Source: Klebsiella sp. BIGb0407
Lineage (GTDB): Bacteria; Pseudomonadota; Gammaproteobacteria; Enterobacterales; Enterobacteriaceae
Length of the DNA: 64,000 nt
Direction of reading: 5' to 3'
Assembly: GCF_024807845.1 (NCBI RefSeq)
Contig: NZ_JANUEQ010000003.1
Span: 124,001 to 188,000 of the forward strand
Below, piece by piece: positions 36,428 to 47,401 of this stretch. A program made the position numbers and the translations under genes. Positions within the stretch are counted from its first letter, which is position 1. The number at the start of each line of letters is the position of its first letter. The notes under the pieces are model-generated. The model saw only the letters and a program-made list of their open reading frames with translations, had not been told where the DNA came from and searched no databases.

Positions 36428-36811
36428 TCCATGGTTCCTGAAAAAGAAGGGGGGTATCCCCGGTAGATAATGTTTACTGTCCGCAGATTATCTAATCAAT
36501 GGGTTACTAAAAGCTACTTCTTCTTTCATTGTAAGAAAATGCAAATAAGACCGTTCTTCGTTCCCGGATCAAAGAATTGCAATATCAGGTAATGGCACAT
36601 TGTTAATATGGCAATAAGCACCTAAACCTAAAGGTGAGCAAATGTCATTATTTTCTTATTACCCAAAATAATTCGAGTTGCTCCCGGCGCTGAGTCAATT
36701 ATGTCGATGAGCATAGATAAACTATGTGATTCGGCAGAATTGACGAAAGAAACGCCCAAGCAACTTGAAGTATGAAGGGTAAAACTGTCTATTTCATTGT
36801 TGGAGATACTG
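36428..36811. promoter_or_regulatory. Divergent yfaZ/katA intergenic region
   Basis: A 384-base divergent region that must hold both promoters. The half nearest katA is mostly occupied by the palindromic repeat element at 36661-36780. I found no confident OxyR or Fur site. Confidence 0.45.
36661..36780. repeat. 120-bp palindromic MITE-like repeat element
   Basis: The outer ends ACCCAAAATAATTCGAGTTG and CAACTTGAAGTATGAAGGGT are imperfect inverted repeats (ACCC...GGGT). Inside, TCAATT/AATTGA, TGTCGA/TCGGCA and CATAG/CTATG pair around an ATAAA loop, so the whole element can fold as one long hairpin. The outer ends resemble a dispersed repeat seen in many enterobacterial genomes. A partial end occurs at 8261 and the core at 27638. 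It stops 31 bases before the katA start. Confidence 0.75.
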
Positions 36812-38260
36812 ATGAGCAAGAAAGGCTTAACAACTGCTGCAGGCGCTCCGGTTGCCGATAACAATAATGTTGCCACAGCCGGTCCACGCGGTCCTATGTT
36901 ACTTCAGGATGTCTGGTTTCTTGAGAAGCTGGCCCACTTTGACCGTGAAGTGATCCCTGAGCGTCGTATGCATGCCAAAGGTTCAGGCGCATTCGGCCAC
37001 TTCACTGTGACACATGATATTTCTGATTATACGCGGGCCAAACTGTTTGATACTGTTGGTAAGAAAACCGAATTATTTATTCGTTTTTCCACCGTCGCAG
37101 GCGAACGTGGTGCCGCAGATGCAGAACGGGATATTCGCGGTTTCTCTATCAAGTTTTATACCGAAGAAGGTAACTGGGATCTGGTGGGCAATAATACCCC
37201 GGTATTTTATCTGCGCGATCCGCTGAAGTTCCCTGACCTCAACCATGTCGTCAAACGCGATCCGCGCACTAACCTGCGTAACGCAACCTATAAATGGGAC
37301 TTCTTTTCTCATTTACCCGAAGCTTTGCATCAGTTAACTATCGATTTCAGCGATCGTGGTTTACCTCGTTCTTACCGTCATGTTCATGGTTTTGGTAGCC
37401 ATACCTTTAGCTTTATCAATAAAGATAACCAGCGTTTCTGGGTGAAATTCCATCTGAAATGCCAGCAGGGCATTGAAAACCTGATGGATGATGAAGCGGC
37501 GAAAATCATTGGTGAAGATCGTGAAAGCTCACAACGTGACCTCTACGATGCCATTGAACAAGGTGACTTCCCACGCTGGAAGCTGTTTATTCAGATAATG
37601 CCAGAAGCCGAGGCTTCTCAGACGCCTTATAATCCGTTCGACCTGACAAAAGTCTGGCCGCATGCAGACTATCCGCTGATTGAAGTCGGCGTACTGGAAC
37701 TCAACCGTAACCCGGAAAACTATTTTTCCGAAGTTGAACAAGTTGCGATGTCCCCTGCCAACATTGTTCCGGGTATCAGTTTCTCCCCCGATCGTATGCT
37801 TCAGGGCCGTTTATTCTCTTATGGCGATGCTCATCGTTATCGTCTCGGGGTTAACCATCATCAGATCCCGGTTAACGCTCCGAAATGCCCGTTCCATAAC
37901 TATCATCGTGATGGTGCGATGCGTATTGATGGCAATAGTGGCAATGGTGCAACCTATGAGCCGAATAGCTTTAATGTGTTCCAGGAGCAACCTGATTTCA
38001 GCGAGCCGCCATTAAGCCTTGAAGGTGCGGCAGATCACTGGAATCACCGTGAAGACAACGATTATTTCAGCCAGCCTCGGGCGCTGTTTAACTTACTCAG
38101 TGAAGAAGAGCATCAGCGTATGTTCCAGCGTATTGCAGGCGAACTGCAAAGCGTTCCTGAAGAAATCATCGAACGCCAGCTGGGCTTATTTGCCCAGGTT
38201 CATCCTGAATACCGGGCAGGTATCGAAGCCGCGTTAAAAAAACTGACCAGCACTAAGTAA
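36812..38260 (+). CDS. katA: Small-subunit monofunctional haem catalase
   Basis: Catalase breaking hydrogen peroxide into water and oxygen. The 482-residue length and sequence fit clade 3 small-subunit catalases such as KatA, rather than KatE (over 700 residues). The distal histidine is in [14 protein letters not shown], the distal asparagine in [13 protein letters not shown] and the proximal haem-ligand tyrosine in [18 protein letters not shown] lies 6 bases before the ATG; in-frame TTG codons at 36797 and 36800 are unlikely starts. E. coli has no catalase at this locus. A strong terminator follows. Confidence 0.93.
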   Translation: MSKKGLTTAAGAPVADNNNVATAGPRGPMLLQDVWFLEKLAHFDREVIPERRMHAKGSGAFGHFTVTHDISDYTRAKLFDTVGKKTELFIRFSTVAGERGAADAERDIRGFSIKFYTEEGNWDLVGNNTPVFYLRDPLKFPDLNHVVKRDPRTNLRNATYKWDFFSHLPEALHQLTIDFSDRGLPRSYRHVHGFGSHTFSFINKDNQRFWVKFHLKCQQGIENLMDDEAAKIIGEDRESSQRDLYDAIEQGDFPRWKLFIQIMPEAEASQTPYNPFDLTKVWPHADYPLIEVGVLELNRNPENYFSEVEQVAMSPANIVPGISFSPDRMLQGRLFSYGDAHRYRLGVNHHQIPVNAPKCPFHNYHRDGAMRIDGNSGNGATYEPNSFNVFQEQPDFSEPPLSLEGAADHWNHREDNDYFSQPRALFNLLSEEEHQRMFQRIAGELQSVPEEIIERQLGLFAQVHPEYRAGIEAALKKLTSTK

Positions 38261-38282
38261 CTGCACCAAAATCTTAGCTATC

Positions 38283-38315
38283 AAGGCCTGAGTCATTATC
38301 ACTCAGGCCTTTTTT
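38283..38315 (+). terminator. katA terminator
   Basis: AAGGCCTGAGT, a 7-base loop and ACTCAGGCCT followed by a T run, 22 bases after the stop. Confidence 0.92.
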
Positions 38316-38354
38316 CGGGTTATTTAGTACCTTGATAACCAGAAAAAATGATAC

Positions 38355-39251
38355 TCAATGGCAAAGTTGAGTCAGTTCTTTTTCACTCAGCGCCGTTATT
38401 TTCATGACTATTCTGGGATCGATACCATGCTGTAACATGGTCCGGGCCATATCCTGCTTTTCTTGTTTTCGTCCTTCATTAATTCCATTTTGTTTTAGTT
38501 TCTGAGCAATAGTCATAAGTGCCTCCTCATAATGCGGGACTCTACCAGCCAGTTTACGGATAAAAACTTCCGCATTTACCGAGTCACCAGCATGAATAAT
38601 GTAATGAATAAGTGAAGTTATCTGAGATGACGAGAGAGAGTCTGTCATCAGAATAGTACTGAGTCGCTCGCTCAGTTCGGCAAGATCCCGACGGCGAATA
38701 TGTTTCTGGAGTAACGTCAGCGCCGCCATACTGCGATGCTGCATAATCTCGTCGTCCGGAATAAGCGTGATATCCACTAACGGAAAGTCGCTGCTGTAGA
38801 GTTTTTGCGCCTGAAGAGGGTCGGTAAACTCCTGTAACCAGTTAGTGGAATAAGGATAAGGTGAGCGTTTCCCCATATAAAAAAGTACCGGTACTACCAG
38901 CGGCAATTTTTTATGTCCGGCATCAAGATGGCGTTGCATCGCGGCTATCGCATAACGTATCAGGCGAAATGCCATATGCTTGTCGGGGGTGGACTGGTGT
39001 TCAATCAGAATATGTACGTATCCCTCGTCTCCGGTCGCCGTTTTCATGCTATAGAGCACATCACTGAAGTACTGGCGCAGATTCTCTTCCACAAACGAGC
39101 TGCATTCGAGTTTCAGCGTATTGAGATCGCAAATAGTACGAAACTCCACCGGAAGGTGAAGATTGATAAAGTCACGGGCAACGTCCGGCTGTCTCAGGAA
39201 CTGCTGAAATGTTGCGTCATGAGGGGTGGGTGTGCTGTTTTTCCTTTTCAT
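38355..39251 (-). CDS. Rpn-family recombination-promoting nuclease
   Basis: The 298-residue protein belongs to the Rpn (YhgA-like, formerly putative transposase_31) family, which are PD-(D/E)XK endonucleases shown in E. coli to raise RecA-independent recombination and, more recently, linked to phage defence. The N-terminal HDATFQQFLRQPDVARDF motif and the nuclease core D64 (FSDVLYSM) and E84-x-Q86 (ILIEHQS) are visible. The C-terminal part carries a QEKQDMARTMLQHGID-like stretch common in the family. Complete, no flanking terminal repeats. It stands alone between katA and menE. Confidence 0.88.
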   Translation of the reverse strand: MKRKNSTPTPHDATFQQFLRQPDVARDFINLHLPVEFRTICDLNTLKLECSSFVEENLRQYFSDVLYSMKTATGDEGYVHILIEHQSTPDKHMAFRLIRYAIAAMQRHLDAGHKKLPLVVPVLFYMGKRSPYPYSTNWLQEFTDPLQAQKLYSSDFPLVDITLIPDDEIMQHRSMAALTLLQKHIRRRDLAELSERLSTILMTDSLSSSQITSLIHYIIHAGDSVNAEVFIRKLAGRVPHYEEALMTIAQKLKQNGINEGRKQEKQDMARTMLQHGIDPRIVMKITALSEKELTQLCH

Positions 39252-39318
39252 AGGCCCTGGCTCTGAAATAATGCAGGGAGACTATTACTATCAGTTAATC
39301 GTAACTATCAAGAAACAA

Positions 39319-39356
39319 CCCTGAGCCTGTAATAAAGAATTTTCTCAGACTCAGGG
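39319..39356 (-). terminator. Possible menE terminator hairpin
   Basis: CCCTGAG (39319-39325) and CTCAGGG (39350-39356) form a 7-bp stem that includes the menE stop codon; the minus strand then continues GTTGTTTCTT. The loop is long, so termination here is likely weak. Confidence 0.4.
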
Positions 39357-40718
39357 CAACAAATGCCGGTGCGCAACCCACGAGATAAGTTTTTGCCGGG
39401 AAACTTTAATCCCCTCCTGTCTGAACGGCTCGGGTAAGCTATACCAGTGCACGGGGATCTGGAAACGCGGTAGTTTGTCTTTTAGCCAGAGATTGATTTC
39501 CTGAAAATCAATCTCTCCTCTCGCCGCGACTATCGCTACCGGACGCTGTCCAAACTCTACATCCGTCACAGGTACAATAAAGACCTGCTCGATTGACGGG
39601 TGTCTGGAAATTATCTGTTCAACAATTTCCGGCTGAATACCTTCTCCACCGCTAAAAAACAGATTATCAGCACGCCCGATAATTTGGAGCCGGTTGCCGT
39701 TTAACACACCGAGATCTCGCGTCGGAAACCAACCTTCGGCATTACAGAGCGAGACCAGCTCACCATCACGCCAGTAGCCGCTGGCAAGTGTTGCTGAGCG
39801 TAACCAAATCTCCCCGTTCATGATTTTCAACTGATGTCCGGGCAATATCGTACCGACATCAGAGAGTCCATCAGCAGGTTTAGTACAGACGGTCGAAGCC
39901 AGCTCAGTGAGTCCATAGCCACACCAGCAGGCTAATCCGGCAGCTGTAGCCTGCTGTGTCAGCGCCACGGGAATAGTAGCGCCGCCAAGTAAAACTTCAC
40001 GTAACGTGAATTCCTGCTGTTGTTCCAGTAAGCGCCATAGCTGAGTGGGCACCAGTGAGGCGTGAGTACATCCCTGTAAAGCATCGACGAGTGCCTGGTC
40101 AGGTTTGACCGCCAGGCTTCCCCCTGCCTGGAGCCAGCGCCAAAAGATACCCTGCCCGGAAACATGAAATAATGGCAGCGAAAGCAACCAGCTATCTTTC
40201 GCGCCATAGCTCAACCGGGAAAGGACGCCTGCGGCACTCGCCAGATGGGCAGCACAGGTATGTACCGCCGCCTTAGGAATACCTGAACTCCCTGATGTAA
40301 GCGTCATGGATGCCAGTCGGTCAGGCTGCCAGCTCGCTTGCCAGGGATCGGCGGTTAGCCATTGCAATACGGGTAAATCAGAGACGGTTTTTTCACCCGG
40401 CAATGAAATGCCCCAGGAAAGCGTGAGGCCGGGCAGTAAATCCTCTAAAAACGCATCCGGAAACTGTGGATTTAGCGGCAGAACGCGCGCACCACACTGT
40501 AATAATGCCATCCAGGCGAGCAATATTTGTGCGCTGTTTTTGCCACGCAGAGCGACCCCGTCACCGGCCTTGACACCTTGCTGATGAAAACCACCCGCCA
40601 GGGCATTAACACGCTGGCATAAGGTCGTCCAGTCAAGCGTCTGCCCTTCCAGGATTAGCGCGTCATCCCTTCCACGCAACTCTGCCCAATGGTGCCAGGG
40701 CCAGTGATGAAAGCTCAT
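39351..40718 (-). CDS. menE: o-Succinylbenzoate-CoA ligase
   Basis: MenE adenylates o-succinylbenzoate and forms its CoA thioester in menaquinone synthesis. The 455-residue protein (E. coli 451) is an ANL-superfamily enzyme with the P-loop [18 protein letters not shown], the [11 protein letters not shown] motif and the hinge/[19 protein letters not shown] region, and a C-terminal catalytic-lysine segment near [11 protein letters not shown]. Its ATG overlaps the menC stop by four bases, and it is the last men gene. Confidence 0.96.
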   Translation of the reverse strand: MSFHHWPWHHWAELRGRDDALILEGQTLDWTTLCQRVNALAGGFHQQGVKAGDGVALRGKNSAQILLAWMALLQCGARVLPLNPQFPDAFLEDLLPGLTLSWGISLPGEKTVSDLPVLQWLTADPWQASWQPDRLASMTLTSGSSGIPKAAVHTCAAHLASAAGVLSRLSYGAKDSWLLSLPLFHVSGQGIFWRWLQAGGSLAVKPDQALVDALQGCTHASLVPTQLWRLLEQQQEFTLREVLLGGATIPVALTQQATAAGLACWCGYGLTELASTVCTKPADGLSDVGTILPGHQLKIMNGEIWLRSATLASGYWRDGELVSLCNAEGWFPTRDLGVLNGNRLQIIGRADNLFFSGGEGIQPEIVEQIISRHPSIEQVFIVPVTDVEFGQRPVAIVAARGEIDFQEINLWLKDKLPRFQIPVHWYSLPEPFRQEGIKVSRQKLISWVAHRHLLP

Positions 40719-41680
40719 CGAATCTGTTCCAGATTATCAAGTTGCCAGCAAGGAAGCGGGCTACCTGGCCAGCGACGAATGACCTGAGCCTGCATCAGCG
40801 CCAGCGTATCTAAACCTGGGATCTCGCCGGGCGTTAACCAGGCAGCAATACGCGCAAGTTGCGTTAACCCCAGGCTCGACTCCAGAGACGAGCTGATAAC
40901 CGCGATTTGCCCCTGCTGGTGAGCTGCAGCGACCTGTTCCCGGATCCTGTCCAGGCTGCCAGTCAACGTGGGTTTAATCACCACTGCAACCACACCGGGT
41001 TCCGACTGAAAGACATAGCCCGGTTCACGCAGGCTTTCATCCCAGGCAATAGCAATCCCGGTTTCAAGACTAAACTCGCGCGACTGCTCAGGGGTCTGAC
41101 AAGGCTCTTCGATAAAAGCAATACGCGAGCGATAAGCCGGATTAACATATTTAGCAAACTGCCGGGCTTTCAGCGGCGTCCAGCGCCGGTTGGTATCGAG
41201 GCGCAGACGTAATTGAGGCACTGCCTCAAGCAGTAAGTTGACCACCATGCCATCACGCACCGCTTCATATTCACCAATTTTTACCTTGGCAATTTTTTCA
41301 CCCGGCATCGCAGCAAGAGCCAGAATAAGTTCATCAGGATCGCCACTGCACAAAGGGGCGGCCCGATAGTCAGCGGCATGCGGCAAGTCTCCCGCAAGTT
41401 CAGCTAAAGCACAGCTCAAACCAAAGGCGACCGAAGGCAGTTCCGGTAAAGGATCCTCCTTCCCAGCCTGCCACTGACTCAGCCAGTTCAGCAGTGCTAA
41501 TCGCGCCTCGCCCAGGTTTTCATGACTGAATCCCGGTAATGGCGCAATCTCTCCCCAGCCGGTTTGCTCCCCCTCTGTCAGTCTGACCAGCAAACCTTCA
41601 CGCTGCTTTAAACGCTGGTTGCGTAAAATGACTCCGGCATCCATAGGGATCTGGTAGTGCCATACCTCAGCCCGACGCAT
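40715..41680 (-). CDS. menC: o-Succinylbenzoate synthase
   Basis: MenC dehydrates SHCHC to o-succinylbenzoate. The 321-residue protein is an enolase-superfamily enzyme with the KVKIGEYE lysine, the metal ligands in [15 protein letters not shown] and IAWDESL, and the C-terminal [11 protein letters not shown] lysine. Full length compared with E. coli (320). Start and stop overlap neighbouring genes (one shared base with menB, ATGA with menE), so the operon is tightly coupled. Confidence 0.96.
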   Translation of the reverse strand: MRRAEVWHYQIPMDAGVILRNQRLKQREGLLVRLTEGEQTGWGEIAPLPGFSHENLGEARLALLNWLSQWQAGKEDPLPELPSVAFGLSCALAELAGDLPHAADYRAAPLCSGDPDELILALAAMPGEKIAKVKIGEYEAVRDGMVVNLLLEAVPQLRLRLDTNRRWTPLKARQFAKYVNPAYRSRIAFIEEPCQTPEQSREFSLETGIAIAWDESLREPGYVFQSEPGVVAVVIKPTLTGSLDRIREQVAAAHQQGQIAVISSSLESSLGLTQLARIAAWLTPGEIPGLDTLALMQAQVIRRWPGSPLPCWQLDNLEQIR

Positions 41681-42537
41681 TACGGATTCCGTTTAAATTT
41701 GCTGAAGTCTGGCTGACGCTTCTCATTGAAGGCATTGCGTCCTTCCTGGCCTTCTTCAGTCATATAGAACAGCATCGTTGCATTACCTGCGAGTTCTTGT
41801 AAGCCCGCCTGTCCGTCACAGTCGGCATTCAGTGCCGCTTTCAGGCAGCGTAGCGCCATCGGGCTGTTTTGCAGCATTTCACGGCACCAGCGAACGGTTT
41901 CTTTTTCCAGTTCATTTAACGGCACCACAGTATTGACCAGTCCCATATCCAGCGCTGCGGCTGCATCGTACTGACGGCACAGGAACCAAATTTCACGCGC
42001 TTTTTTCTGACCAACGATACGGGCCATATAGGAAGCGCCCCAGCCGCCATCAAAGGAACCGACTTTCGGTCCGGTCTGGCCGAATATGGCATTTTCCGCA
42101 GCGATGGTCAGGTCACACATCATGTGCAGTACATGCCCGCCACCGATAGAGTATCCCGCCACCATCGCCACAACCGGCTTAGGACAGGTACGGATCTGGC
42201 GCTGGAAATCCAGCACATTAAGATGGTGTGTACCGCTGGCATCCTGATAGCCGCCATAATCGCCACGCACTTTCTGATCGCCTCCGGCACAGAAGGCTTT
42301 ATCCCCTTCCCCAGTCAAAATAATCACCCCGATATTGTCATCGTAACGTGCATCAGACATCGCATCGATCATCTCTTTCACCGTTAATGGGCGAAAAGCG
42401 TTGCGTACCTGCGGGCGATTAATAGTAATTTTCGCGATGCCATCCGTGGATTTATGGTAGCGAATATCGCTATATCCTTCAGAGCAATCCTGCCATTCAA
42501 CCGGTGCGTACAGCATATTTTCATCAACAGGGATCAT
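41680..42537 (-). CDS. menB: 1,4-Dihydroxy-2-naphthoyl-CoA synthase
   Basis: MenB closes the naphthoquinone ring from o-succinylbenzoyl-CoA. The 285-residue protein is a crotonase-fold enzyme with the oxyanion-hole motif [35 protein letters not shown] and [16 protein letters not shown], identical in length to E. coli MenB. Fifteen bases separate it from menH. Confidence 0.97.
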   Translation of the reverse strand: MIPVDENMLYAPVEWQDCSEGYSDIRYHKSTDGIAKITINRPQVRNAFRPLTVKEMIDAMSDARYDDNIGVIILTGEGDKAFCAGGDQKVRGDYGGYQDASGTHHLNVLDFQRQIRTCPKPVVAMVAGYSIGGGHVLHMMCDLTIAAENAIFGQTGPKVGSFDGGWGASYMARIVGQKKAREIWFLCRQYDAAAALDMGLVNTVVPLNELEKETVRWCREMLQNSPMALRCLKAALNADCDGQAGLQELAGNATMLFYMTEEGQEGRNAFNEKRQPDFSKFKRNP

Positions 42538-42552
42538 CGTCAGTCCTTAAAA

Positions 42553-43326
42553 TTAGAAGTCAGAATCATGTAACAGGTTTAATAGCCGGGCACTAAATGC
42601 AGCAGGTGCTTCCAGGTGCGCATTATGCCCGGCGCCAGAGATAATTTCGGGTGTAAGACCGAGGCGAGCGGCGATGGCACGAAATTTCATATCTCGCTCG
42701 CCGCACAAATAATAAAAAGGGATCTGGAGTTTCGATAGCGTAGCCTGTAAGTCTGGCTGGCGGGACAGCGAAGTCGCTTCCAGCATCAAAGCCAGTGCAG
42801 CAGGATTATTCTGGCTGCGTAAAGCCACTAACGCAGTCCGCCGCTGCTCATCAAGGTCACTGAAGACCGGTTGCTGGTACCAGTCTTCGAGGACCTGACT
42901 CAGTGGTTCATGGCAAAATCTAGCCGCCCAGTGCGCATCATGCAGCCGGCGGGCTTCCCGGTCAGTTTCGTTATCCAGACCAGGATGGCCTCCTTCAACC
43001 ACCAGGCCACATAAACCCGCGGCTCTACCCTGCGTGGCGTGATACATCGCCAGACGTCCGCCTAATGAATATCCGACAAGCCAGTAATCATCAATATGAT
43101 AATGCGCTAATGTCGCAGCAATTAAACTATCGGTGGTCTCGAAGTCGTTGCCTTGCAGGTCGACGGAAGCACCATGCCCTGGCAGATCCAGCCATAACTG
43201 AGACCACTCATTAAAGGCGGTACTGACAGGCATCCACTCCTGGTGGCTGCCTGAAAAGCCATGTAACCAGACAAGACAAGGCCGCTGGGGCTGACTTCCG
43301 GCGTGTAAAACAGCATGAAGTATCAT
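42553..43326 (-). CDS. menH: SHCHC synthase MenH
   Basis: MenH eliminates pyruvate from SEPHCHC to give SHCHC. The 257-residue alpha/beta hydrolase has [10 protein letters not shown], the nucleophile serine in VGYSLGGR, an aspartate in CGERDMKFR and the catalytic histidine in GAGHNAHLE. Slightly longer than E. coli MenH (252). It overlaps menD by four bases (ATGA). Confidence 0.94.
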   Translation of the reverse strand: MILHAVLHAGSQPQRPCLVWLHGFSGSHQEWMPVSTAFNEWSQLWLDLPGHGASVDLQGNDFETTDSLIAATLAHYHIDDYWLVGYSLGGRLAMYHATQGRAAGLCGLVVEGGHPGLDNETDREARRLHDAHWAARFCHEPLSQVLEDWYQQPVFSDLDEQRRTALVALRSQNNPAALALMLEATSLSRQPDLQATLSKLQIPFYYLCGERDMKFRAIAARLGLTPEIISGAGHNAHLEAPAAFSARLLNLLHDSDF

Positions 43327-44990
43327 GCTGTTTTAACCTGCCCCAGTAACTGTTTTAAGCAGTCAACACCGGCCGTCGGTTCAACAATGACCTCTATCAG
43401 CGTAGTGCCCGGATGCCGCCATGCCTTATCTACCGCAGTCTGGAGTTCATCCCAGCGGGTAGGTTGCTGATAATTAAGGCCAAACATGGCTGCTGCATGG
43501 GAGAAGTTAACGTCCTGCGGCAGAGTATAAAAACGCTCTCGTTGTTCAACTGACGTCGGGAGCATTGAGAAGATTTGCCCGCCATTATTATTCACCACCA
43601 GTAAGACCAGAGGAGCGGTGGTACCCCGTAATAATGCCAGTGAGTTCATATCGTAGAGTGCCGAAAGGTCGCCAATAATGGCAAGAGTGGCTCGCTGACA
43701 CGCACGATGAACGCCCGCCGCGGTGGAGATAAGTCCGTCGATACCACTGGCACCCCGATTACCGAATACCGGATAACCGGCGGGTAATTGTGCCAGAGCA
43801 TCGATTAATCTCACTACCAGACTATTACCGACAAAAAGCTGCCCCTCCTCGGGCAGTAATCGCCCGATACGCTGGGCGACCTGCGCTTCACCAAAGTTTT
43901 CTGTCCGGGCTTCAGCCTGACGTAAGGTAGAGGCAGCCAGAGTCTGCAACTCAGGAGCCCAGTTAGCGGCGCTTTGTGGCGGATGATTTTCAAGCCAGGA
44001 CGATATCCCTGCCACCAGCCGACGGCCCCGGTGATGGGCGGGATCCAGCCGCCCGCCAGAGGAGTCAACCAGCCAGTACTCTTCTGCCTGGCAGGCAGCC
44101 TGCCACTGTAAAACTCGCTTCCCGGTTAAATGCGCGCCAAACTGAATAATCATTTCGGCCTGTTGCAAACAATTCGCTGTTTTACCCGCCAGCCACAAAT
44201 CAGCACAAGGTAACGGCTGGCCGGTTTGCGATAACACATCCCCGATGAGTGGCCAGCCAAGCATTTTTGCCCAGGCTGCGACTTTTATGCCTTCCGCAGC
44301 AGACATTCGGCCAGCGACGACGATCCCCCGCTTCTGGCGCCATACCGACCAGTCCGGCTGAACGACAACGCCCGTTGCCCGAATTTCTCGTAACCAGGGC
44401 TGGTCGCTTTCCCACCACTCGCCTAGCGCGTTTTGCCAGGATAAGCCGGTATCATCCATCTCACCATAGAGTGGCTCAGCGAAGGGACAGTTAATATGCA
44501 GCGCGCCGCCTTCTAACTGGCTCATGGCGCTGTCGAGCGTGGATACCAGCCAGCGGGCTGGGATATCTTGCGAGGGACGCGGTAAATTGATACTGACGGC
44601 AGGATGACTGCTGAAAATACCCTGCTGACGAATAGCCTGATTAGCACCGCAGTCAATCAGCTCCGGAGGCCTGTCGGCGGTGAGTAACACTAATTTTTCA
44701 CCCGTCAGACCGGCCTCAATTACAGCAGGATAAAGGTTAGCGACCGCCGTTCCTGAGGTAACAATAATGGCAACAGGTTCGCGGCTGGCTTTGGCCAGGC
44801 CGAGTGCCAGATGCCCTAAACCGCGCTCATCAAAATGGCTGTGGCAGGTAAAAGCCCTATTCTCTGCCGCAGCCAGCGTCAACGGCGTGGAACGCGAACC
44901 GGGCGCAATACACACATGACGCACACCCTGTCGGGTCAGCGCTTCAAGAATAGTGGCCGCCCAACGACGGTTAAATGCGCTTATTGACAT
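43323..44990 (-). CDS. menD: SEPHCHC synthase MenD
   Basis: MenD is a thiamine-diphosphate enzyme joining 2-oxoglutarate to isochorismate, the committed step of menaquinone synthesis. The 555 residues match E. coli (556). Visible are the N-terminal [15 protein letters not shown] substrate motif, the E55-type glutamate in [13 protein letters not shown], and the thiamine-diphosphate motif [15 protein letters not shown] followed by VNNNGGQIF. Eighty-two bases separate it from menF. Confidence 0.97.
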   Translation of the reverse strand: MSISAFNRRWAATILEALTRQGVRHVCIAPGSRSTPLTLAAAENRAFTCHSHFDERGLGHLALGLAKASREPVAIIVTSGTAVANLYPAVIEAGLTGEKLVLLTADRPPELIDCGANQAIRQQGIFSSHPAVSINLPRPSQDIPARWLVSTLDSAMSQLEGGALHINCPFAEPLYGEMDDTGLSWQNALGEWWESDQPWLREIRATGVVVQPDWSVWRQKRGIVVAGRMSAAEGIKVAAWAKMLGWPLIGDVLSQTGQPLPCADLWLAGKTANCLQQAEMIIQFGAHLTGKRVLQWQAACQAEEYWLVDSSGGRLDPAHHRGRRLVAGISSWLENHPPQSAANWAPELQTLAASTLRQAEARTENFGEAQVAQRIGRLLPEEGQLFVGNSLVVRLIDALAQLPAGYPVFGNRGASGIDGLISTAAGVHRACQRATLAIIGDLSALYDMNSLALLRGTTAPLVLLVVNNNGGQIFSMLPTSVEQRERFYTLPQDVNFSHAAAMFGLNYQQPTRWDELQTAVDKAWRHPGTTLIEVIVEPTAGVDCLKQLLGQVKTA

Positions 44991-45072
44991 ATTATTGTCC
45001 TGAGACAGTTTTATCCGGACAGTATAGATACTGCTGAGACAAGAAAATTGACTTGCGTCGTGAAGATAGTAT

Positions 45073-46374
45073 TTAACGTCTATTTTTCAACAACAAAGTA
45101 CGCAGACCAGCGGCCTTATTCTCTATTTCCTGCCATTCCTGCTGTGCAACCGACCCGGCCACAATACCGGCTCCGGCATAGAGGCGTACGGTATCATCCG
45201 TGACCTTTGCCGATCTCAGCGCCACGCAGAACTCACTCTGATGAATCGATAAATAACCCGCAGAACCGGCATACCATTCCCGGTCAAAAGGTTCATTCTG
45301 AGCAATGAACTCACGCGCTTGCTCGCGCGGTAATCCGGCGACCGCAGCAGTGGGCTGTAATTGCTGTAAGCAAACCTGGTCATCAGGCTTCTTCAGCATG
45401 GCGTGAATGCCACGTTTCAAATGCTGGACATTACGCAACCGAATAATCTCGGGAGGTAAAACATCCAGTTCATCAACCACGTTTTGCAGGCGCTGGCAGA
45501 TATCTTCCAGAACCAGCATATTTTCGCGCTGATTTTTATCATCTTTTAACAACCAGTCGGCTAAAGCTTTAGCGCGACCATCATCTTCATGGCTGGCCAC
45601 GGTACCTGCCAGAGCCTCGGTATCCAGACGCCTGCCGAGACGCCGCCATAGCCTTTCCGGACTGGAACCCAGGAAAGCCTGCCTGGCATTAAAGACCATC
45701 AAGAAATGATAGCAGTTAAGATTAAGCCGTCGACTTGCAGCCATAAATCCCGCAGCAGACACGGCAGAAGAAAAGACTAAATCGGTTGCCCGGGCTAATA
45801 CCACTTTATCCAGAACCGCCTGCTCAATCGTGGTGATGGCCTTATTAATCAAGTCACACCATGCAGGTAATTCGGGGTGATGGGTTTCACTGAAGAGCTG
45901 AAGACTGAGCGGTGGAATCGAAGTTTCCGGCATTAATTGTTCGATTAATGCCAGAACCTGACGGACATCTTCTTTGAGGGAGGTTTCACTGTAGAGATAG
46001 AGCCACAAAACGGCTTCGCCACCCTGCCTGCGCCACTCAAAACGAGGAAGAAAAAGATAGCCTTGCGTTAAATCAAACGCATTCAGTCCCCACAGTCGTA
46101 CATTCGGTAAGGTTGTATGTTGCTGACAAAAAGCCCGGGCATCATTAAGGGTGGGGAAAGTTTTTATCTGGCCTAATGCAGCGACTTCTTCCTTCCCGTC
46201 ACGATGTTGCCAGTAAAACTGGGGATAGATAACTTGTCGGGTAAGCCAGCCGAGAGGGTCAGACCGCTCACTCAAACTCAGTACCACACTGAGAGCCCGA
46301 AAACCCGGTTCATCAGTAAATTCCTGATTCAGCTCTCGCTGCATTTGTCGCAGTGCTGTGGCTACTGAGTTCAC
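45073..46374 (-). CDS. menF: Menaquinone-specific isochorismate synthase
   Basis: MenF converts chorismate to isochorismate for menaquinone. The 433-residue protein (E. coli 431) has the chorismate-binding core: [29 protein letters not shown] and [11 protein letters not shown]. The start is placed at GTG 46374 because GAGGG lies about 10 bases upstream and the resulting length fits the family; a GTG at 46401 is also in frame. The N-terminal third differs clearly from E. coli while the core is conserved. A perfect inverted repeat lies just upstream. Confidence 0.95.
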   Translation of the reverse strand: MNSVATALRQMQRELNQEFTDEPGFRALSVVLSLSERSDPLGWLTRQVIYPQFYWQHRDGKEEVAALGQIKTFPTLNDARAFCQQHTTLPNVRLWGLNAFDLTQGYLFLPRFEWRRQGGEAVLWLYLYSETSLKEDVRQVLALIEQLMPETSIPPLSLQLFSETHHPELPAWCDLINKAITTIEQAVLDKVVLARATDLVFSSAVSAAGFMAASRRLNLNCYHFLMVFNARQAFLGSSPERLWRRLGRRLDTEALAGTVASHEDDGRAKALADWLLKDDKNQRENMLVLEDICQRLQNVVDELDVLPPEIIRLRNVQHLKRGIHAMLKKPDDQVCLQQLQPTAAVAGLPREQAREFIAQNEPFDREWYAGSAGYLSIHQSEFCVALRSAKVTDDTVRLYAGAGIVAGSVAQQEWQEIENKAAGLRTLLLKNRR

Positions 46375-46391
46375 GTTGACTTTACCCTCTT

Positions 46392-46420
46392 TGAAAACCA
46401 CTAATTATACGTGGTTTTCA
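46392..46420. promoter_or_regulatory. Perfect 10-bp inverted repeat upstream of menF
   Basis: TGAAAACCAC (46392-46401), spacer TAATTATAC, GTGGTTTTCA (46411-46420). It ends 18 bases before the GTG start and close to the ribosome binding site, so it could be a protein operator or an RNA hairpin controlling menF. Confidence 0.5.
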
Positions 46421-46477
46421 TGGAATAAAAAAACTTACCTCTTTATTCAGTGAGTTATGCTGGATTTTTTGAAAAAA

Positions 46478-46789
46478 TTAATCAGATAAAGTACAACGCG
46501 CAAGAATAAAACCAAAGGTAATACCCGCCGCAGTACTGATACCGATGCTCTGCCAGGGTTTATGGTGCAGATAATTATCGGTCCAGCAGGCTGCCTTTTT
46601 GAGGGTGTCGTAGCCTTGCTCCGCCTCTCCACTCAAACGTTGTCTCACTTCATATAATCGCTGTACTGCCTGAGCTTTCATTTCTCTGTAGTACTCATTT
46701 TCCGGATCATCAATAGTGCATAACACTTGATCCAGTGTTTCTCTTAACAATGTAACGTCATCTTCTGGTGTAAACAGATATCTGGACAT
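46478..46789 (-). CDS. elaB: ElaB/YqjD/DUF883-family tail-anchored protein
   Basis: The 103-residue protein has a long amphipathic helical region and one C-terminal membrane segment (HHKPWQSIGISTAAGITFGFILARCTLSD end). In E. coli, ElaB and its paralogues YqjD and YgaM are inner-membrane, stationary-phase proteins that bind ribosomes. Similarity to E. coli ElaB is strongest at the KPWQSIG motif and weaker before it; position next to elaA and menF supports the name. Confidence 0.88.
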   Translation of the reverse strand: MSRYLFTPEDDVTLLRETLDQVLCTIDDPENEYYREMKAQAVQRLYEVRQRLSGEAEQGYDTLKKAACWTDNYLHHKPWQSIGISTAAGITFGFILARCTLSD

Positions 46790-46835
46790 AATTACTCCTG
46801 TAAGAAAAAAGTATCCACTTTAACTATAGACAATG

Positions 46836-47303
46836 TTAACGCATTTCGCCTGCCGGGTCTTTTGCCATACCGATATGCAAAATACCATCTTCATCATATT
46901 CTGGCGTCACGGCTGAAAAACCGAACCGGGCATAGAAGTCTTTTAAATGGGCCTGTGCTCCGAGATAAATCGCTTTATCAGGCCACTGCTGCTGGCAAAC
47001 CTCCAGGGTAAATGCCATCAGTTGCTCACCCAGTTTTTGTCCGCGCAGCCGGGAAGAAACAATCACCCGCCCAATAACAACCGGCTCAAGCGGGTCTTCA
47101 CTTTTTAGGATCCGGGCGTAAGCAACGATTTCGCCCTCTTCAATAGCAAGAATATGGCGATTTTCACCCACCAAATCCTCACCATCAAGTTCTTCATAGA
47201 GGCAGTTTTGTTCGATAACAAAGACCTCACAACGAAGCTTGAGCAAGGCATAGAGCTGGGAGGTAGTTAATTCGCTATGGTGAAGATTATGCCACTGGAT
47301 CAT
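46836..47303 (-). CDS. elaA: GNAT-family acetyltransferase ElaA
   Basis: The 155-residue protein is a small GNAT N-acetyltransferase with the ElaA N-terminal pattern LYALLKLRCEVFVIEQNCLYEELDG and the acetyl-CoA loop VIVSSRLRGQKLGEQLM. The substrate of E. coli ElaA is not established. In E. coli rbn (RNase BN/Z) and several genes lie between elaA and nuoN; here nuoN is the next gene. Confidence 0.93.
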   Translation of the reverse strand: MIQWHNLHHSELTTSQLYALLKLRCEVFVIEQNCLYEELDGEDLVGENRHILAIEEGEIVAYARILKSEDPLEPVVIGRVIVSSRLRGQKLGEQLMAFTLEVCQQQWPDKAIYLGAQAHLKDFYARFGFSAVTPEYDEDGILHIGMAKDPAGEMR

Positions 47304-47369
47304 AGGGGTACCTTATTACTGGTCAAGTTAACATAAACAACGGTGATAACAGATTTGGTCGCTCACGCC

Positions 47370-47401
47370 AATAAAAAAACCGCCGAAGCGGTTTTTTTAT
47401 T
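47370..47401 (-). terminator. nuo operon terminator
   Basis: AATAAAAAAACCGC, loop CGAA and GCGGTTTTTTTATT form a perfect 14-bp symmetrical hairpin with T runs on both strands, 16 bases after the nuoN stop. Confidence 0.93.

Noticed and set aside
38355-39251. Insertion sequence, because the family was once called putative transposase
   Set aside because: No terminal inverted repeats or target duplications are visible, and the Rpn family is now known as nucleases.
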